Positions 19,201-27,878 are shown, counted from the stretch's first letter. The stretch is 57,690 bases of DNA from Prevotella brunnea (GCF_008016795.1 NZ_SDIK01000005.1:1-57690), one strand, 5' to 3'. Made by a program: numbers and translations. Notes: a model not told the origin generated them from the letters alone.

Positions 19201-19499
19201 TCCACACCACAGTTAAGTGCCGTTTGCCCACCAAAAGAAAGAAGAATACCATCCGGCTTTTCCTTCTGAATGACACGCTCTACAAAGTAGGGCTGTATGG
19301 GTAGGAAATAAATTTGGTCGGCTACCCCTTCTGATGTCTGAACAGTTGCAATGTTTGGGTTGATAAGCACTGTGGAAATACCTTCCTCGCGCAATGCCTT
19401 TAATGCTTGAGAACCAGAGTAATCGAATTCTCCCGCTTCACCAATCTTTAATGCGCCTGAACCCAATATCAGGACTTTCTTTATTGATTCGTCTCTCAT
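16275..19499 (-). CDS. carB: Carbamoyl-phosphate synthase large subunit
   Basis: Makes carbamoyl phosphate from bicarbonate, ammonia (from CarA) and two ATP for arginine and pyrimidine synthesis. At 1074 residues it has the full duplicated architecture: an N-terminal carboxyphosphate synthetase half (GSGALKIGEAGEFDYSG, then the ATP-grasp with RAAYALGGLGSG), a central oligomerisation region, a C-terminal carbamate kinase half (GSGAYRIGSSVEFDWCG, then RPSYVLSGAAMNV), and a final MGS-like allosteric domain with YATGGTSKFL. Its start overlaps the carA stop by one base, so the two subunits are translationally coupled. No internal defect was seen. Confidence 0.97.
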   Translation of the reverse strand: MRDESIKKVLILGSGALKIGEAGEFDYSGSQALKALREEGISTVLINPNIATVQTSEGVADQIYFLPIQPYFVERVIQKEKPDGILLSFGGQTALNCGVELDRSGVLRKYNVKVLGTPVEAIMNTEDRELFVERLDEIDVKTIKSEACEDIRSAREAAKTLGYPVIIRAAYALGGLGSGFADNEEELDKICEKAFSFSPQVLVEKSLKGWKEIEYEVVRDRYDNCITVCNMENFDPLGIHTGESIVVAPSQTLTNSEYHKLRALAIRIVRHIGIVGECNVQYAFDPQSEDYRVIEVNARLSRSSALASKATGYPLAFVAAKLGMGYGLFELKNSVTKTTSAFFEPALDYVVCKIPRWDLSKFRGVDKELGSSMKSVGEVMAIGRNFEEAIQKGLRMIGQGMHGFVENKELQIPDIDEALREPTDKRVFVISKAMHKGYTVNQIHDLTKIDCWFLNKLKHIIDIDEGLKAHNINTLDKEQLREAKVYGFTDFQIARAVGLEEECKNMHQAMLVVRKLRKSYGILPVVKQIDTLAAEYPAQTNYLYVTYSGIKSDIRFVNDRNSVIVLGSGAYRIGSSVEFDWCGVQALNTIRKQGYRSIMINYNPETVSTDYDMCDRLYFDELTFERVMDIIDFESPHGVIVSTGGQIPNNLAMYLDAENVTILGTKAKDIDNAEDRAKFSSLLSERGINQPEWRALTSMDDINEFVDKVGFPVLVRPSYVLSGAAMNVCSNKDELTKFLRLAANVSEDHPVVVSKFIEHAKEIEMDAVARDGEILAYAISEHIEFAGVHSGDATIQFPPQKLYVETVRRVKRISRQIAKALHINGPFNIQFMARENDILVIECNLRASRSFPFVSKVLKLNLIDLATKVMLGVSVEKPSKNLFDLDYVGIKASQFSFNRLQKADPVLGVDMSSTGEVGCLGDDTSTALLKSMLSVGHRIPKKNILLSTGGAKQKAEMLDAAKMLRNHGYNLYATGGTSKFLTENGVDNTLVYWPSDEGMQPQALSLLHEKKIDMVVNIPKDLTPRELTNGYKIRRATIDLNIPLITNSRLASAFITAFCNNSLDTIDIKAWGEY

Positions 19500-20575
19500 T
19501 ATTTCAGTGCTCCTACAAATTTGTCGAAAATAAATTCAGTATCCATGGGTCCGGAACTTGCCTCCGGGTGGAATTGCGAACTGAACCAAGGATGAGTCTT
19601 ATGCCTGATTCCTTCATTGCTGCCATCGTTCATATTCACAAAGAGTTCTTCCCAATCCTTATCAAGCGTCTTGGCGTCCAGGGCGTAACCATGGTTCTGA
19701 GAGGTTATATAGCACTTATTCGTACCCACCATGCGTACCGGCTGATTATGACCACGGTGTCCGTATTTCAGTTTATAGATGGTAGCTCCGGCAGCCTTTG
19801 CCATCAATTGATTACCCATACAGATGCCGCATATCGGCTTGGAACCGGCATTCATCTGCTTACGGATAATGGCAACGGCATCGGCGCACATATCAGGATC
19901 GCCGGGTCCGTTGGCAAGGAACAATCCATCATAGTCCATCCCTGTATAATCATAGTTCCATGGAACGCTAATTACTTCTACATTCCTGCTGACCAGTTCG
20001 CGAAGGATGTTTGCCTTTACTCCACAGTCCACGAGAATCACCTTCTTTCCGCCACCTTCATTATACTTTATGATTTCTTTCGTTGAGACAATATCTACGA
20101 AGTTCACTCCCTCATAATGAGCTTCGGGAATGTTGTCAGGCTCGTCGTCAAATATTATCTTGCCCATCATCACACCATGCTCGCGCAACACCTTCGTAAG
20201 CTCGCGAGTATCGATGCCGGTGATACCCGGGACATGTTCCCTCTTCAACCAGCTTGCCAAACTCTCCACGGCGTTCCAATGTGAATAAGCCTCACTATAG
20301 TCTGATACAATAAGGGCAGAAACATATATCTTGTTGCTCTCCATATAAGATGGAATTTTGTTTTGCTCTATTGTAAACGGTGGTACACCGTAATTACCAA
20401 CTAAAGGAAAGGTCATTACAAGCATCTGACCGGCATACGAAGGGTCGGTCAGACTTTCGGGATAGCCCATCATAGCTGTGTTAAACACCACCTCGCCGGC
20501 TACTGGGGCATCATAACCAAATGACTTTCCATGAAATTCAGTACCGTCATTTAAGACTAAAGTTACATTTCTCAT
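19499..20575 (-). CDS. carA: Carbamoyl-phosphate synthase small (glutaminase) subunit
   Basis: Hydrolyses glutamine and channels ammonia to CarB. The N-terminal CPSase small domain starts LVLNDGTEFHGKSFGY. The C-terminal class I amidotransferase domain has its nucleophile cysteine in CGICMGNQ, where many homologues read GICLGHQ. The His-Glu pair is present in SQFHPEASSGP. The 358-residue length is typical. The stop overlaps the carB start (19499). It lies 27 bp downstream of the purF-like gene in a run of glutamine amidotransferase genes. Confidence 0.96.
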   Translation of the reverse strand: MRNVTLVLNDGTEFHGKSFGYDAPVAGEVVFNTAMMGYPESLTDPSYAGQMLVMTFPLVGNYGVPPFTIEQNKIPSYMESNKIYVSALIVSDYSEAYSHWNAVESLASWLKREHVPGITGIDTRELTKVLREHGVMMGKIIFDDEPDNIPEAHYEGVNFVDIVSTKEIIKYNEGGGKKVILVDCGVKANILRELVSRNVEVISVPWNYDYTGMDYDGLFLANGPGDPDMCADAVAIIRKQMNAGSKPICGICMGNQLMAKAAGATIYKLKYGHRGHNQPVRMVGTNKCYITSQNHGYALDAKTLDKDWEELFVNMNDGSNEGIRHKTHPWFSSQFHPEASSGPMDTEFIFDKFVGALK

Positions 20576-20602
20576 TATATTATATAATTGCTTGATTCCG
20601 AA

Positions 20603-22495
20603 TTATTCTTTGCTATAGACATTTTCATAGTAATTTATGAAAGCCTGATTAACGTGCCGCATACCACCGGACGTGGGATAATCCCCTGTAAAATACCAAT
20701 CTCCCTTATGATTGGGGATAGCTTCATGCAGTCCCTCGATGCTTTGATACACTAAATCCACAGGAGTTGTCATACCATCGGGACGCAACATTTCCACTAT
20801 CTTTCTATTGATTTCATCTATAGAGAAAGGGGAATATACCTTACGAACGGCATTGTTGATAGTTTCGCCTTGCCCTTTGCTCACTTCTCGTTTACAATCC
20901 TCATAGACCTCATCCAACAGCCGACCTTGTTTACGTTCCTTTATCAGCTCCACTGTTGCCCGGAAAACACAAAACTCTTCCAATCGCGGCATATCAATAC
21001 CATAATAATCAGGATAACGGATTTGCGGAGCACTGGAAACAATGACTATCTTCTTGGGATGCAATCGGTCGAGGATGCGCAATATACTCTCTTTCAACGT
21101 TGTTCCCCTTACGATGGAGTCGTCGATGATGACAAGATTATCTTCATAAGGAACGATACTCTCATAGCTGATGTCATACACATGGGATGCTAAATCTCTT
21201 CTCGAATTGCCCTCAGTAATAAAAGTACGTAACTTAATATCTTTCCATGCCACCTTCTCAGAACGAATCGACTGATTGAGTATGGTTGATAGTTCGTCTT
21301 CCGAGGGCTGATGTCCCAAAGCCTTGATACGTTCCACCTTTTGTTCGTTGAGCCAAAACTTAAGTCCCTGTAAAAGACCGTAGAATGCGACTTCTGCCGT
21401 ATTTGGTATAAACGATAACACAGTGTGAGACGTGTCGTAATCAATGGATTGCAAGACATTTTGAGTGAGCTGCTCTCCCAACTTCTTTCGCTCTTTGTAG
21501 ATGTCTCTATCCGACCCTCTTGAAAAATAAATACGTTCAAATGAACAGGCAGCATCACCTCTTTGCTCAATAATCTGTTGCAAACAACATTCCCCGCTTT
21601 TATTTACGATGAGAGCTTCACCGGGATGAAGCTCACGCACATCTTCACAAGACAAGTCGAAAGTGGTTTGAAGAACAGGACGCTCACTTGCTAAGGCAAC
21701 TATCTCGTCATTCATATAATAAAATGCCGGGCGAATGCCCCAAGGATCCCTTATAGAAAACATCTCGCCCGAACCTGTAATGCCACAGATGACATATCCG
21801 CCATCGAAAGCGTGCATGGTGGTCTGAAGAACATTTTTCATATCAACATGGTCTTCGATGTATTTTGTTATATCCCGCTTTTCAAGTCCTTTCTTCTTCG
21901 CGGCAACAAAATTTCTTTCCACCTCTCTATCCAATCGATGCCCCATCAACTCCAATAAGATGTAAGTGTCGCTGTAAATGCGCGGACATTGTCCTTGCTC
22001 GGTCAGCTTCTCAAAAATCTCATCGATATTGGTCATGTTGAAGTTGCCACACAGGGCAAGATTTTTAGCCTTCCAATTGTTTCTTCTCAAAAAAGGATGC
22101 ACGTAAGATAATCCGCTTTTGCCGGTTGTGGAGTAGCGAAGATGTCCCATATAAAGCTCTCCGGCAAAAGGAATTTCTTTTTCGGCAAGAGCAGAGTCAG
22201 CCATTTGGGCTTCAGAATAATGCTTATAAGAGTGATGAACATTGGCAAATATTTCTGTTACGGCATTCTTTCCTTCAGCTCTCTCACGAAACATATACTC
22301 ATGTCCGGGATCGGAACAAAGTTTCACGGCCGCCATACCGGCACCTTCCTGTCCGCGATTGTGTTGTTTCTCCATCATCAGATAGAGCTTGTTCAAAGCA
22401 TACCTCCATGTACCATATTTCTTCTGATAATAATCGAGAGGTTTCAGCAGCCTGATCATGGCCACGCCACAATCTTCATGTATCTCTTTCTCCAT
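20603..22495 (-). CDS. purF: Amidophosphoribosyltransferase-like glutamine amidotransferase
   Basis: A class II glutamine amidotransferase fused to a phosphoribosyltransferase domain. The candidate N-terminal nucleophile is Cys9 in MEKEIHEDCGVAMIRL, so a short propeptide would need to be removed. The Gln-binding region contains YMGHLRYSTTGKSG and NLALCGNFNMTN. The PRPP-binding loop is VIIDDSIVRGTTLK near 440. At 630 residues it is much longer than classical PurF (about 470-500), which fits a PurF-like paralogue known in Bacteroidetes. Whether it makes phosphoribosylamine or another product is uncertain. It sits between glmS and carA with gaps of 29 and 27 bp. Confidence 0.82.
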   Translation of the reverse strand: MEKEIHEDCGVAMIRLLKPLDYYQKKYGTWRYALNKLYLMMEKQHNRGQEGAGMAAVKLCSDPGHEYMFRERAEGKNAVTEIFANVHHSYKHYSEAQMADSALAEKEIPFAGELYMGHLRYSTTGKSGLSYVHPFLRRNNWKAKNLALCGNFNMTNIDEIFEKLTEQGQCPRIYSDTYILLELMGHRLDREVERNFVAAKKKGLEKRDITKYIEDHVDMKNVLQTTMHAFDGGYVICGITGSGEMFSIRDPWGIRPAFYYMNDEIVALASERPVLQTTFDLSCEDVRELHPGEALIVNKSGECCLQQIIEQRGDAACSFERIYFSRGSDRDIYKERKKLGEQLTQNVLQSIDYDTSHTVLSFIPNTAEVAFYGLLQGLKFWLNEQKVERIKALGHQPSEDELSTILNQSIRSEKVAWKDIKLRTFITEGNSRRDLASHVYDISYESIVPYEDNLVIIDDSIVRGTTLKESILRILDRLHPKKIVIVSSAPQIRYPDYYGIDMPRLEEFCVFRATVELIKERKQGRLLDEVYEDCKREVSKGQGETINNAVRKVYSPFSIDEINRKIVEMLRPDGMTTPVDLVYQSIEGLHEAIPNHKGDWYFTGDYPTSGGMRHVNQAFINYYENVYSKE

Positions 22496-22524
22496 TAGGT
22501 TATGTTTATTTTTTCATAAAAAGA

Positions 22525-24372
22525 TTACTCTACAGTTACCGATTTCGCAAGATTTCGGGGTTGATCAACATTCTTACCTTTGCAAACTGCTATATGATAT
22601 GCCAACAATTGCAGGGGAATTGTAGCAAGTAGTGGTTCCAAACATTCCAAGGTGTCGGGAAGTTCTATAACAGAATCAGCTATCTTTGAGATGGTCGTGT
22701 CTCCTTTTGAAACCAAAGCGATGACTCTTCCCTGCCTTGCCTTAATCTCTTGTATGTTGCTTCTTACCTTTTCATACATCGCGTTGTGTGTGGCAATTGC
22801 AACAACCGGCATATCGGAATCTATCAACGCGATAGGACCGTGCTTCATTTCTGCTGCCGGATAGCCTTCTGCGTGGATATAGGATATTTCCTTTAACTTC
22901 AATGCTCCTTCCAAAGCGACCGGGAAACTAAATCCTCTGCCGAGATACAAGAAGTTGCGAGCGTATGTGAACGTCCGAGCCAAATCTGCCACGAGGTCGT
23001 TGGTCTTCAACACTTCCGTTATCTTATCCGGCATGGACGTCAATTCCTTTACCACCTCCACATATTTATTATGCGAAAGGGTGCCTTTGGCGTTTGCCAA
23101 TGCCAATCCGAACATGGTCAAGACTGTAACCTGACCTGTAAAGGCTTTGGTGGAAGCAACTCCGATTTCTGGTCCTACATGGATATAAGTTCCGGTATGG
23201 GTCGCACGAGGAATGCTCGAACCTATTGCATTGCATATTCCATAAATAAAGGCTCCTCGCTCTTTAGCAAGTTCTACCGCCGCAAGCGTGTCGGCTGTTT
23301 CGCCGCTTTGCGACAAAGCTATCACCACGTCATCATGAGAGACCACCGGATTGCGATACCGAAATTCACTGGCATATTCCACATCAACCGGAACGCGGCA
23401 GAACGTCTCTATGATTTGCTTTCCAATTAATCCGGCGTGCCAACTTGTTCCACAAGCAACAATGATAATGCGCTTGGCGTTCACCAAGTTACTGCGGTAA
23501 TCTATCAGCGCGCTTAGGGTTACATTGTCATGCTCTACGTTTATCCTTCCTCGCATACAGTTTCTCAAACAGTCAGGTTGCTCAAATATTTCCTTTAACA
23601 TGAAATGAGGATAACCGCCTTTTTCTATTTGACCAAGATTCACATCAACCTTCTTAACCTCAAGCGAGAGTTTCTCATTATCTATATTGACAACCTTCAG
23701 TTCTTCTCCAAGTTTCATTACGACAATATTGCCATCATCGGGATAAACCACCTTGTCTGTATATTCCACTATCGGACTGGCATCCGAACCTAAGAAGAAC
23801 TCTCCATCACCAATCCCCACCACCAGCGGACTTTGCTTGCGTGCGGCAATGAGGGTGTCGGGATGCCGTTTATCCAAAATGGCTATGGCATAGGCCCCTA
23901 TCACCTGGTGCAAAGCTATTTGAACGGCGGAGAGAAGATCGGTTTTCTTTTGAGTTTGAATGTATTCCACTAATTGCACCAATACTTCCGTATCGGTATC
24001 AGAAAGGAATTTAACCCCATTCGCCTGTAATTTCTTCTTTATCTCGGCATAATTTTCAATGATGCCGTTATGGATGATGGCTAAATTTTTAGACTGTGAA
24101 TAATGCGGATGCGCATTGGTGGAAGAAGGTTCGCCATGTGTTGCCCAGCGAGTGTGGGCAATACCAATGGTACCTTCTATGTTTTTTTCCGCACAATAAG
24201 CCTCCAAATTCGAGACTTTTCCTTTTGTTTTATATACACTCAGATTGTTATCACTACTCATCAGTGCTATTCCGGCACTATCATAGCCGCGATATTCCAA
24301 TCTTTTCAATCCGTTTATTAATATTGGATAGGCTTGTCGCTTTGTTCCTATGTATCCTACTATACCACACAT
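22525..24372 (-). CDS. glmS: Glutamine--fructose-6-phosphate aminotransferase (isomerizing)
   Basis: Makes glucosamine-6-phosphate, the first step to UDP-GlcNAc for peptidoglycan and lipid A. The class II amidotransferase domain starts at Cys2 (MCGIVGYIG), with HTRWATHG and HNGIIENY. Two SIS isomerase domains follow (ACGTSWHAG, ALSQSGETADTLAA, LGRGFSFPVALEGALKLKEISYIHAE), and the C-terminus ends LAKSVTVE as in true GlmS. The length of 615 residues is normal. It is first in the glmS, purF-like, carA, carB run on this strand. No -7 box of the usual form was found immediately upstream. Confidence 0.97.
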   Translation of the reverse strand: MCGIVGYIGTKRQAYPILINGLKRLEYRGYDSAGIALMSSDNNLSVYKTKGKVSNLEAYCAEKNIEGTIGIAHTRWATHGEPSSTNAHPHYSQSKNLAIIHNGIIENYAEIKKKLQANGVKFLSDTDTEVLVQLVEYIQTQKKTDLLSAVQIALHQVIGAYAIAILDKRHPDTLIAARKQSPLVVGIGDGEFFLGSDASPIVEYTDKVVYPDDGNIVVMKLGEELKVVNIDNEKLSLEVKKVDVNLGQIEKGGYPHFMLKEIFEQPDCLRNCMRGRINVEHDNVTLSALIDYRSNLVNAKRIIIVACGTSWHAGLIGKQIIETFCRVPVDVEYASEFRYRNPVVSHDDVVIALSQSGETADTLAAVELAKERGAFIYGICNAIGSSIPRATHTGTYIHVGPEIGVASTKAFTGQVTVLTMFGLALANAKGTLSHNKYVEVVKELTSMPDKITEVLKTNDLVADLARTFTYARNFLYLGRGFSFPVALEGALKLKEISYIHAEGYPAAEMKHGPIALIDSDMPVVAIATHNAMYEKVRSNIQEIKARQGRVIALVSKGDTTISKIADSVIELPDTLECLEPLLATIPLQLLAYHIAVCKGKNVDQPRNLAKSVTVE

Positions 24373-24504
24373 AAATAAAAAATCTTGAAATCTAAAATAA
24401 AAATTAATACTTGCTCTGAAACGAACTAATGAAAATCACCAAAAGCCATGAGAGAAAGTATAAAATAAAATTTTCATCTTAATTCCAAATTCAACGAGCA
24501 TACT

Positions 24505-25287
24505 TTATCTGAGAATATTAACTATTAATGAAGCCAATGAAGTTAGAATCCCAACTACGGAGAACCATATTGTTGTTGAACTTCCGATTTCGGAGTTTTT
24601 TGCTTTTACACTGTTGGGGGCTACATATAAAATATCATTCTGTTGTAAATAAAAATAAGGCGAGTTAATGATATTCGCGTCATTCAGATTTAAACGAGTC
24701 TTGTGCTTCTCTCCATTGGCATCTTCGCGCAAAAGTATTACATTGTCACGTTTACCGTATATCGTCAAATCACCTGCTGCTGCCAAAGCCTCCATCACAC
24801 TCATCTTCTCAGTATTTACCGGAATTACGCCCGGATGGTTCACTTCGCCGGTAACCGTAACTCTGTAACTACTCATACGGACAGCCACCAATGGATTTTC
24901 CGTGCGCGACATATAGGGTTGTATTTTGCTTTTCAACAAATCTTCACACTCGTTCTTTGTCAAGCCCGCCACATGAATTTTCCCTACCAATGGGAAATTG
25001 ATATATCCATCATTATCTACAAGATATCCACTAATTCTGTGTTCATCTATAGTATATTGGTTAGGTTGTCTCAAATTAAATGGCTCTGAAGTAGCCGGAT
25101 CAGTGGTCTGTACAAGGATATTTAATTCATCCTTCGGCATAATTCTCGCATCGTACAACCCTTTCGAAGCTGCCAAACTGATAGAGTCAATATTTTGCCA
25201 ATAAACGATTTTTCTACTTGAACCACAACCTGCGACTATGGTGAGGAGAATGGCACATACAAAAAGGGGTAAAAGTAATTTCTTCAT
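24505..25287 (-). CDS. Wza-type polysaccharide export lipoprotein
   Basis: An outer-membrane or periplasmic lipoprotein of the polysaccharide biosynthesis/export (PES) family. A lipobox (IVAGC) gives lipidated Cys21. The PES domain runs through YDARIMPKDELNILV to FPLVGKIHVAGLTKNECEDLL. A SLBB-like domain (VTVTGEVNHPGVIPV, MSVMEALAAAGDL) follows, and a C-terminal hydrophobic segment (IWFSVVGILTSLASLIVNIL) resembles the membrane helix of Wza-like ring proteins. No tyrosine kinase (Wzc) or glycosyltransferase genes flank it, so it is an orphan here. A well-spaced promoter lies directly upstream. Confidence 0.88.
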   Translation of the reverse strand: MKKLLLPLFVCAILLTIVAGCGSSRKIVYWQNIDSISLAASKGLYDARIMPKDELNILVQTTDPATSEPFNLRQPNQYTIDEHRISGYLVDNDGYINFPLVGKIHVAGLTKNECEDLLKSKIQPYMSRTENPLVAVRMSSYRVTVTGEVNHPGVIPVNTEKMSVMEALAAAGDLTIYGKRDNVILLREDANGEKHKTRLNLNDANIINSPYFYLQQNDILYVAPNSVKAKNSEIGSSTTIWFSVVGILTSLASLIVNILR

Positions 25288-25331
25288 ATATTTAAAAACA
25301 TGTTAACAGAAACATTCTCATAAAGATGTTG

Positions 25332-25363
25332 CAAAAATACTACTATTTTTTGATAACAACAAA
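25332..25363 (-). promoter_or_regulatory. Promoter of the wza-type gene
   Basis: On the reverse strand, -33 TTTG (25360-25363) and -7 TATTTTTG (25332-25339) are separated by 20 nt, the Bacteroidetes consensus arrangement. The -7 box ends 44 nt before the start codon. Confidence 0.7.
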
Positions 25364-25622
25364 AGAATAAATCACTTTTCCGTTTCTATTGATGCCTTTT
25401 CCTAAAAACTTGATACAAATGGACGCAAAGAATACGAAGTTATCAAATGGGTAAGTTTAATTGCGCTTTACAACCTATCGCAAGAAAAGAGAAGCATTTA
25501 GTCAATTATTTTCAAGAAACAGCTATTTACTGTTAGCCATCCATGTAGATAAAAGGAGACGTTATGGTGTTTTGAGAGAAAAAATCAGGCGAAAGAATGT
25601 CAAACAGGTAAAATCTTTTTAG

Positions 25623-25641
25623 TATCTTTGCGCCAAAGATA
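25623..25641 (+). promoter_or_regulatory. Asparaginase -7 box embedded in a perfect inverted repeat
   Basis: TATCTTTG (25623-25630) matches the -7 element 19 nt before the start codon. It is followed after CGC by its exact reverse complement CAAAGATA (25634-25641). The 8-bp palindrome arms cover the expected transcription start, so it could be an operator as well as a promoter. No -33 TTTG at normal spacing is visible. Confidence 0.5.
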
Positions 25642-25649
25642 ATACTAAC

Positions 25650-26693
25650 ATGAAAAGAACAAATAAAGTTTTATTAATTTACACCGGTGGAACCATTGGT
25701 ATGGGAAGCAATCCGATTACCGGTGCTTTAGAGCCTTTGGATTTTAACCATTTAGCTGATAACGTCCCCGAATTTAAGCAAATTACAACTGACATCGACA
25801 CTTATCAATTCGTACCGCCCATCGATTCATCGAACATGTCGCCAAAACTTTGGGGCGATATTGTTACTATCATCGCCGACCGATATGATAGGTATGATGG
25901 GTTTGTCATTCTGCATGGCACGGACACCATGGCATACACTGCTTCGGCGTTATCGTTCATGTTTGAGAACCTTACAAAGCCCATTATTCTCACCGGTTCC
26001 CAACTGCCTATAGGGCAACTCAGAACAGACGGAAAAGAAAACCTAATGACAAGTATCGAACTGGCATCCACCTACAAAGATGATGGCACGGCAATGGTTC
26101 CCGAAGTATGCATCTACTTCAATGGGCATTTGCTACGAGGCAATCGCTCCACAAAGCAGAACGCGGACGAATTTAACGCATTCGATTCGTTCAATTATCC
26201 ACATCTCTGCGAGGCCGGAGTAAACTTCACATTTCACGAACATAACATCCTTAAGCCCGATTTTAATAAACCAATGATTCCGCATATCGGTCTTGACAAC
26301 AACGTCATTATCTTCTCTTTGTTTCCCGGTTTGGAGGAGCATTTGGTGGAACATGTACTCGACGCGCCTGAGTTGCGAGGCATCGTAATGCGTTCTTTCG
26401 GTAGTGGAAACGCCCCTCAAATGCCTTGGCTTATGAAACTTTTGAAAAAGGCTACCGAAAGAGGTATTGTGGTTGTCAATATCAGCCAATGTATCAGTGG
26501 TCAGGTAGAGATGAGCCGCTACGACGCGGGTTATCATCTGAAAGAAGCCGGAATTGTAACAGGATACGACAGCACGGTGGAAGCCGCTGTGGCAAAACTC
26601 ATGCATCTGCAAGCCAGATACAAGGATTCTGACATTATTCGCCAATACATGAAAAAATCCTTGGCTGGAGAAATAACCATACCGAGAACTTAG
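25650..26693 (+). CDS. ansA: Type I L-asparaginase
   Basis: Hydrolyses asparagine to aspartate and ammonia in the cytoplasm. The N-terminal active-site motif is YTGGTIGM, with catalytic Thr12. The second active-site motif is HGTDTMAYTASAL at 89-101. LTGSQLPIGQLRTDGKENL follows, as in cytoplasmic AnsA. No signal peptide is present, unlike periplasmic type II enzymes. The length of 347 residues is typical. It is a single-gene unit that converges on dapA with a shared terminator, 37 bp between the stop codons. Confidence 0.95.
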   Translation: MKRTNKVLLIYTGGTIGMGSNPITGALEPLDFNHLADNVPEFKQITTDIDTYQFVPPIDSSNMSPKLWGDIVTIIADRYDRYDGFVILHGTDTMAYTASALSFMFENLTKPIILTGSQLPIGQLRTDGKENLMTSIELASTYKDDGTAMVPEVCIYFNGHLLRGNRSTKQNADEFNAFDSFNYPHLCEAGVNFTFHEHNILKPDFNKPMIPHIGLDNNVIIFSLFPGLEEHLVEHVLDAPELRGIVMRSFGSGNAPQMPWLMKLLKKATERGIVVVNISQCISGQVEMSRYDAGYHLKEAGIVTGYDSTVEAAVAKLMHLQARYKDSDIIRQYMKKSLAGEITIPRT

Positions 26694-26716
26694 AAATACG
26701 ATTCCGAGAATCAAGC

Positions 26717-26750
26717 AAAGGGGTGAGCACTTAGTGTCTCATCCCTTTTA
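26717..26750 (+). terminator. Terminator between ansA and dapA
   Basis: An 11-bp stem (AAAGGGGTGAG with CTCATCCCTTT, one G-T pair) around a 9-nt loop ends in four T residues. The right arm overlaps the last codons of dapA on the other strand, so the hairpin is partly coding. Confidence 0.7.
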
Positions 26751-27615
26751 ATATTTCGTCCATTTTCTTCTTTGTCTCAATCCGAGTGGGAACCAAAGGA
26801 AGACGCAACACATTTTCTATCATCCCCATATCGTTCAGCAAAGCCTTACATCCCGCAGGATTTCCATCAACAAAAAGGAGCTTATACAATTCGGTAAACT
26901 GATGGTGAATTTTGCGAGCTGACTCAAATTCTCCATTTAATTCCAATCGTATCATTCTTGAAAACTCTTTTGGCAGCGCGTTGCCAATAACGGAAATGAC
27001 ACCAACCGCGCCGCTGACAATCATAGGAAAGGTTAGAGCGTCATCGCCACTTATCACCTCGAAATTTGTCGGCTTAAGTTTCATTATCTCATCTATCTGC
27101 GCCAAATCGCCCGAAGCCTCCTTTATTCCCACTACATTGGGAAAATCCTTAGCAATACGCACTGTCGTTTCTGCTTTCATGTTCACGCCCGTGCGCCCCG
27201 GAACGTTATACAGGACTATCGGCAACGGCGATATCTCCGCTATGGCTTTGAAGTGCTGATATAGTCCTTCCTGACTGGGCTTGTTGTAATAGGGACAGAT
27301 GCTCAAGATACCATCAATCCCTTGCCAGTCGCTTGTTTTAATTTCATCAACAACGGCAGCGGTATGGTTGCCACCACAATATTTAAGGATCGGAACTCTG
27401 CCTTTAACTACCGACTTAATGAAAGTGGTCAGCTCGTTTTTCTCCTTTGATGTTAGACATGGGGTTTCACCCGTAGTGGCTAAAATACATAAAAAATCTG
27501 CACCGTTCTCTATTTGATATTCTATTAATTTCTCAAGTGCTCCATAGTCAATGTCACCATTAATATTAAAAGGTGTTACAAGAGCGACTCCTAATCCGCG
27601 AAAAACATTTTGCAT
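26731..27615 (-). CDS. dapA: 4-hydroxy-tetrahydrodipicolinate synthase
   Basis: Condenses pyruvate with aspartate semialdehyde in lysine and meso-diaminopimelate synthesis. Family motifs are present: LVTPFNINGDIDYGAL, TTGETPCLTSKEK, LYNVPGRTG with the catalytic Tyr, and GIKEASGD with the Schiff-base Lys. I chose the ATG at 27615 (MQNVFRGLG, 294 residues) and not the one 45 nt upstream, because a consensus promoter (-7 box 27638-27645) lies between them and would leave the longer form untranscribed. It is convergent with ansA. Confidence 0.95.
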   Translation of the reverse strand: MQNVFRGLGVALVTPFNINGDIDYGALEKLIEYQIENGADFLCILATTGETPCLTSKEKNELTTFIKSVVKGRVPILKYCGGNHTAAVVDEIKTSDWQGIDGILSICPYYNKPSQEGLYQHFKAIAEISPLPIVLYNVPGRTGVNMKAETTVRIAKDFPNVVGIKEASGDLAQIDEIMKLKPTNFEVISGDDALTFPMIVSGAVGVISVIGNALPKEFSRMIRLELNGEFESARKIHHQFTELYKLLFVDGNPAGCKALLNDMGMIENVLRLPLVPTRIETKKKMDEILKGMRH

Positions 27616-27637
27616 ATTGATTATCTTTGTTTCATTG

Positions 27638-27668
27638 CAAAAGTAACACATTATTGTCAATCATCAAA
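27638..27668 (-). promoter_or_regulatory. Promoter of dapA
   Basis: On the reverse strand, -33 TTTG (27665-27668) and -7 TACTTTTG (27638-27645) are spaced by 19 nt, matching the Bacteroidetes consensus. The predicted leader to the ATG at 27615 is about 20 nt, which settles the dapA start. Confidence 0.72.
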
Positions 27669-27878
27669 GAAAATTCACTTTTTATATATTCTTAATTCCG
27701 CAACACTTTAATTTTGAACCCCTACTTATATTGTTAAAAACTTGAGCAACGATATATTGTTCATGATTTTACCATGTCGAAAAATCACATTTCTAAGTAT
27801 TGCAAAATCAAACAAGTAAATTCTGCGACTAACATGACAAAAACCAATACTATCTTATTTTTTTATTCTATCTATCCC
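27669..27878. other. AT-rich non-coding stretch upstream of dapA
   Basis: No gene, hairpin of note or RNA was recognised between the dapA promoter and repeat array B. The sequence is strongly AT-rich. Confidence 0.4.

Larger units (their letters stand above)
25288..25649. other. Intergenic region between the wza-type gene and the asparaginase gene
   Basis: A 362-bp divergent gap. Near the left end is the wza-type promoter and near the right end the asparaginase -7 palindrome. Between about 25370 and 25610 no coding sequence, repeat or recognisable RNA structure was seen. Confidence 0.5.

Noticed and set aside
27616..27660. Upstream ATG for dapA
   Set aside because: A consensus promoter lies downstream of it, so that codon would not be in the transcript.
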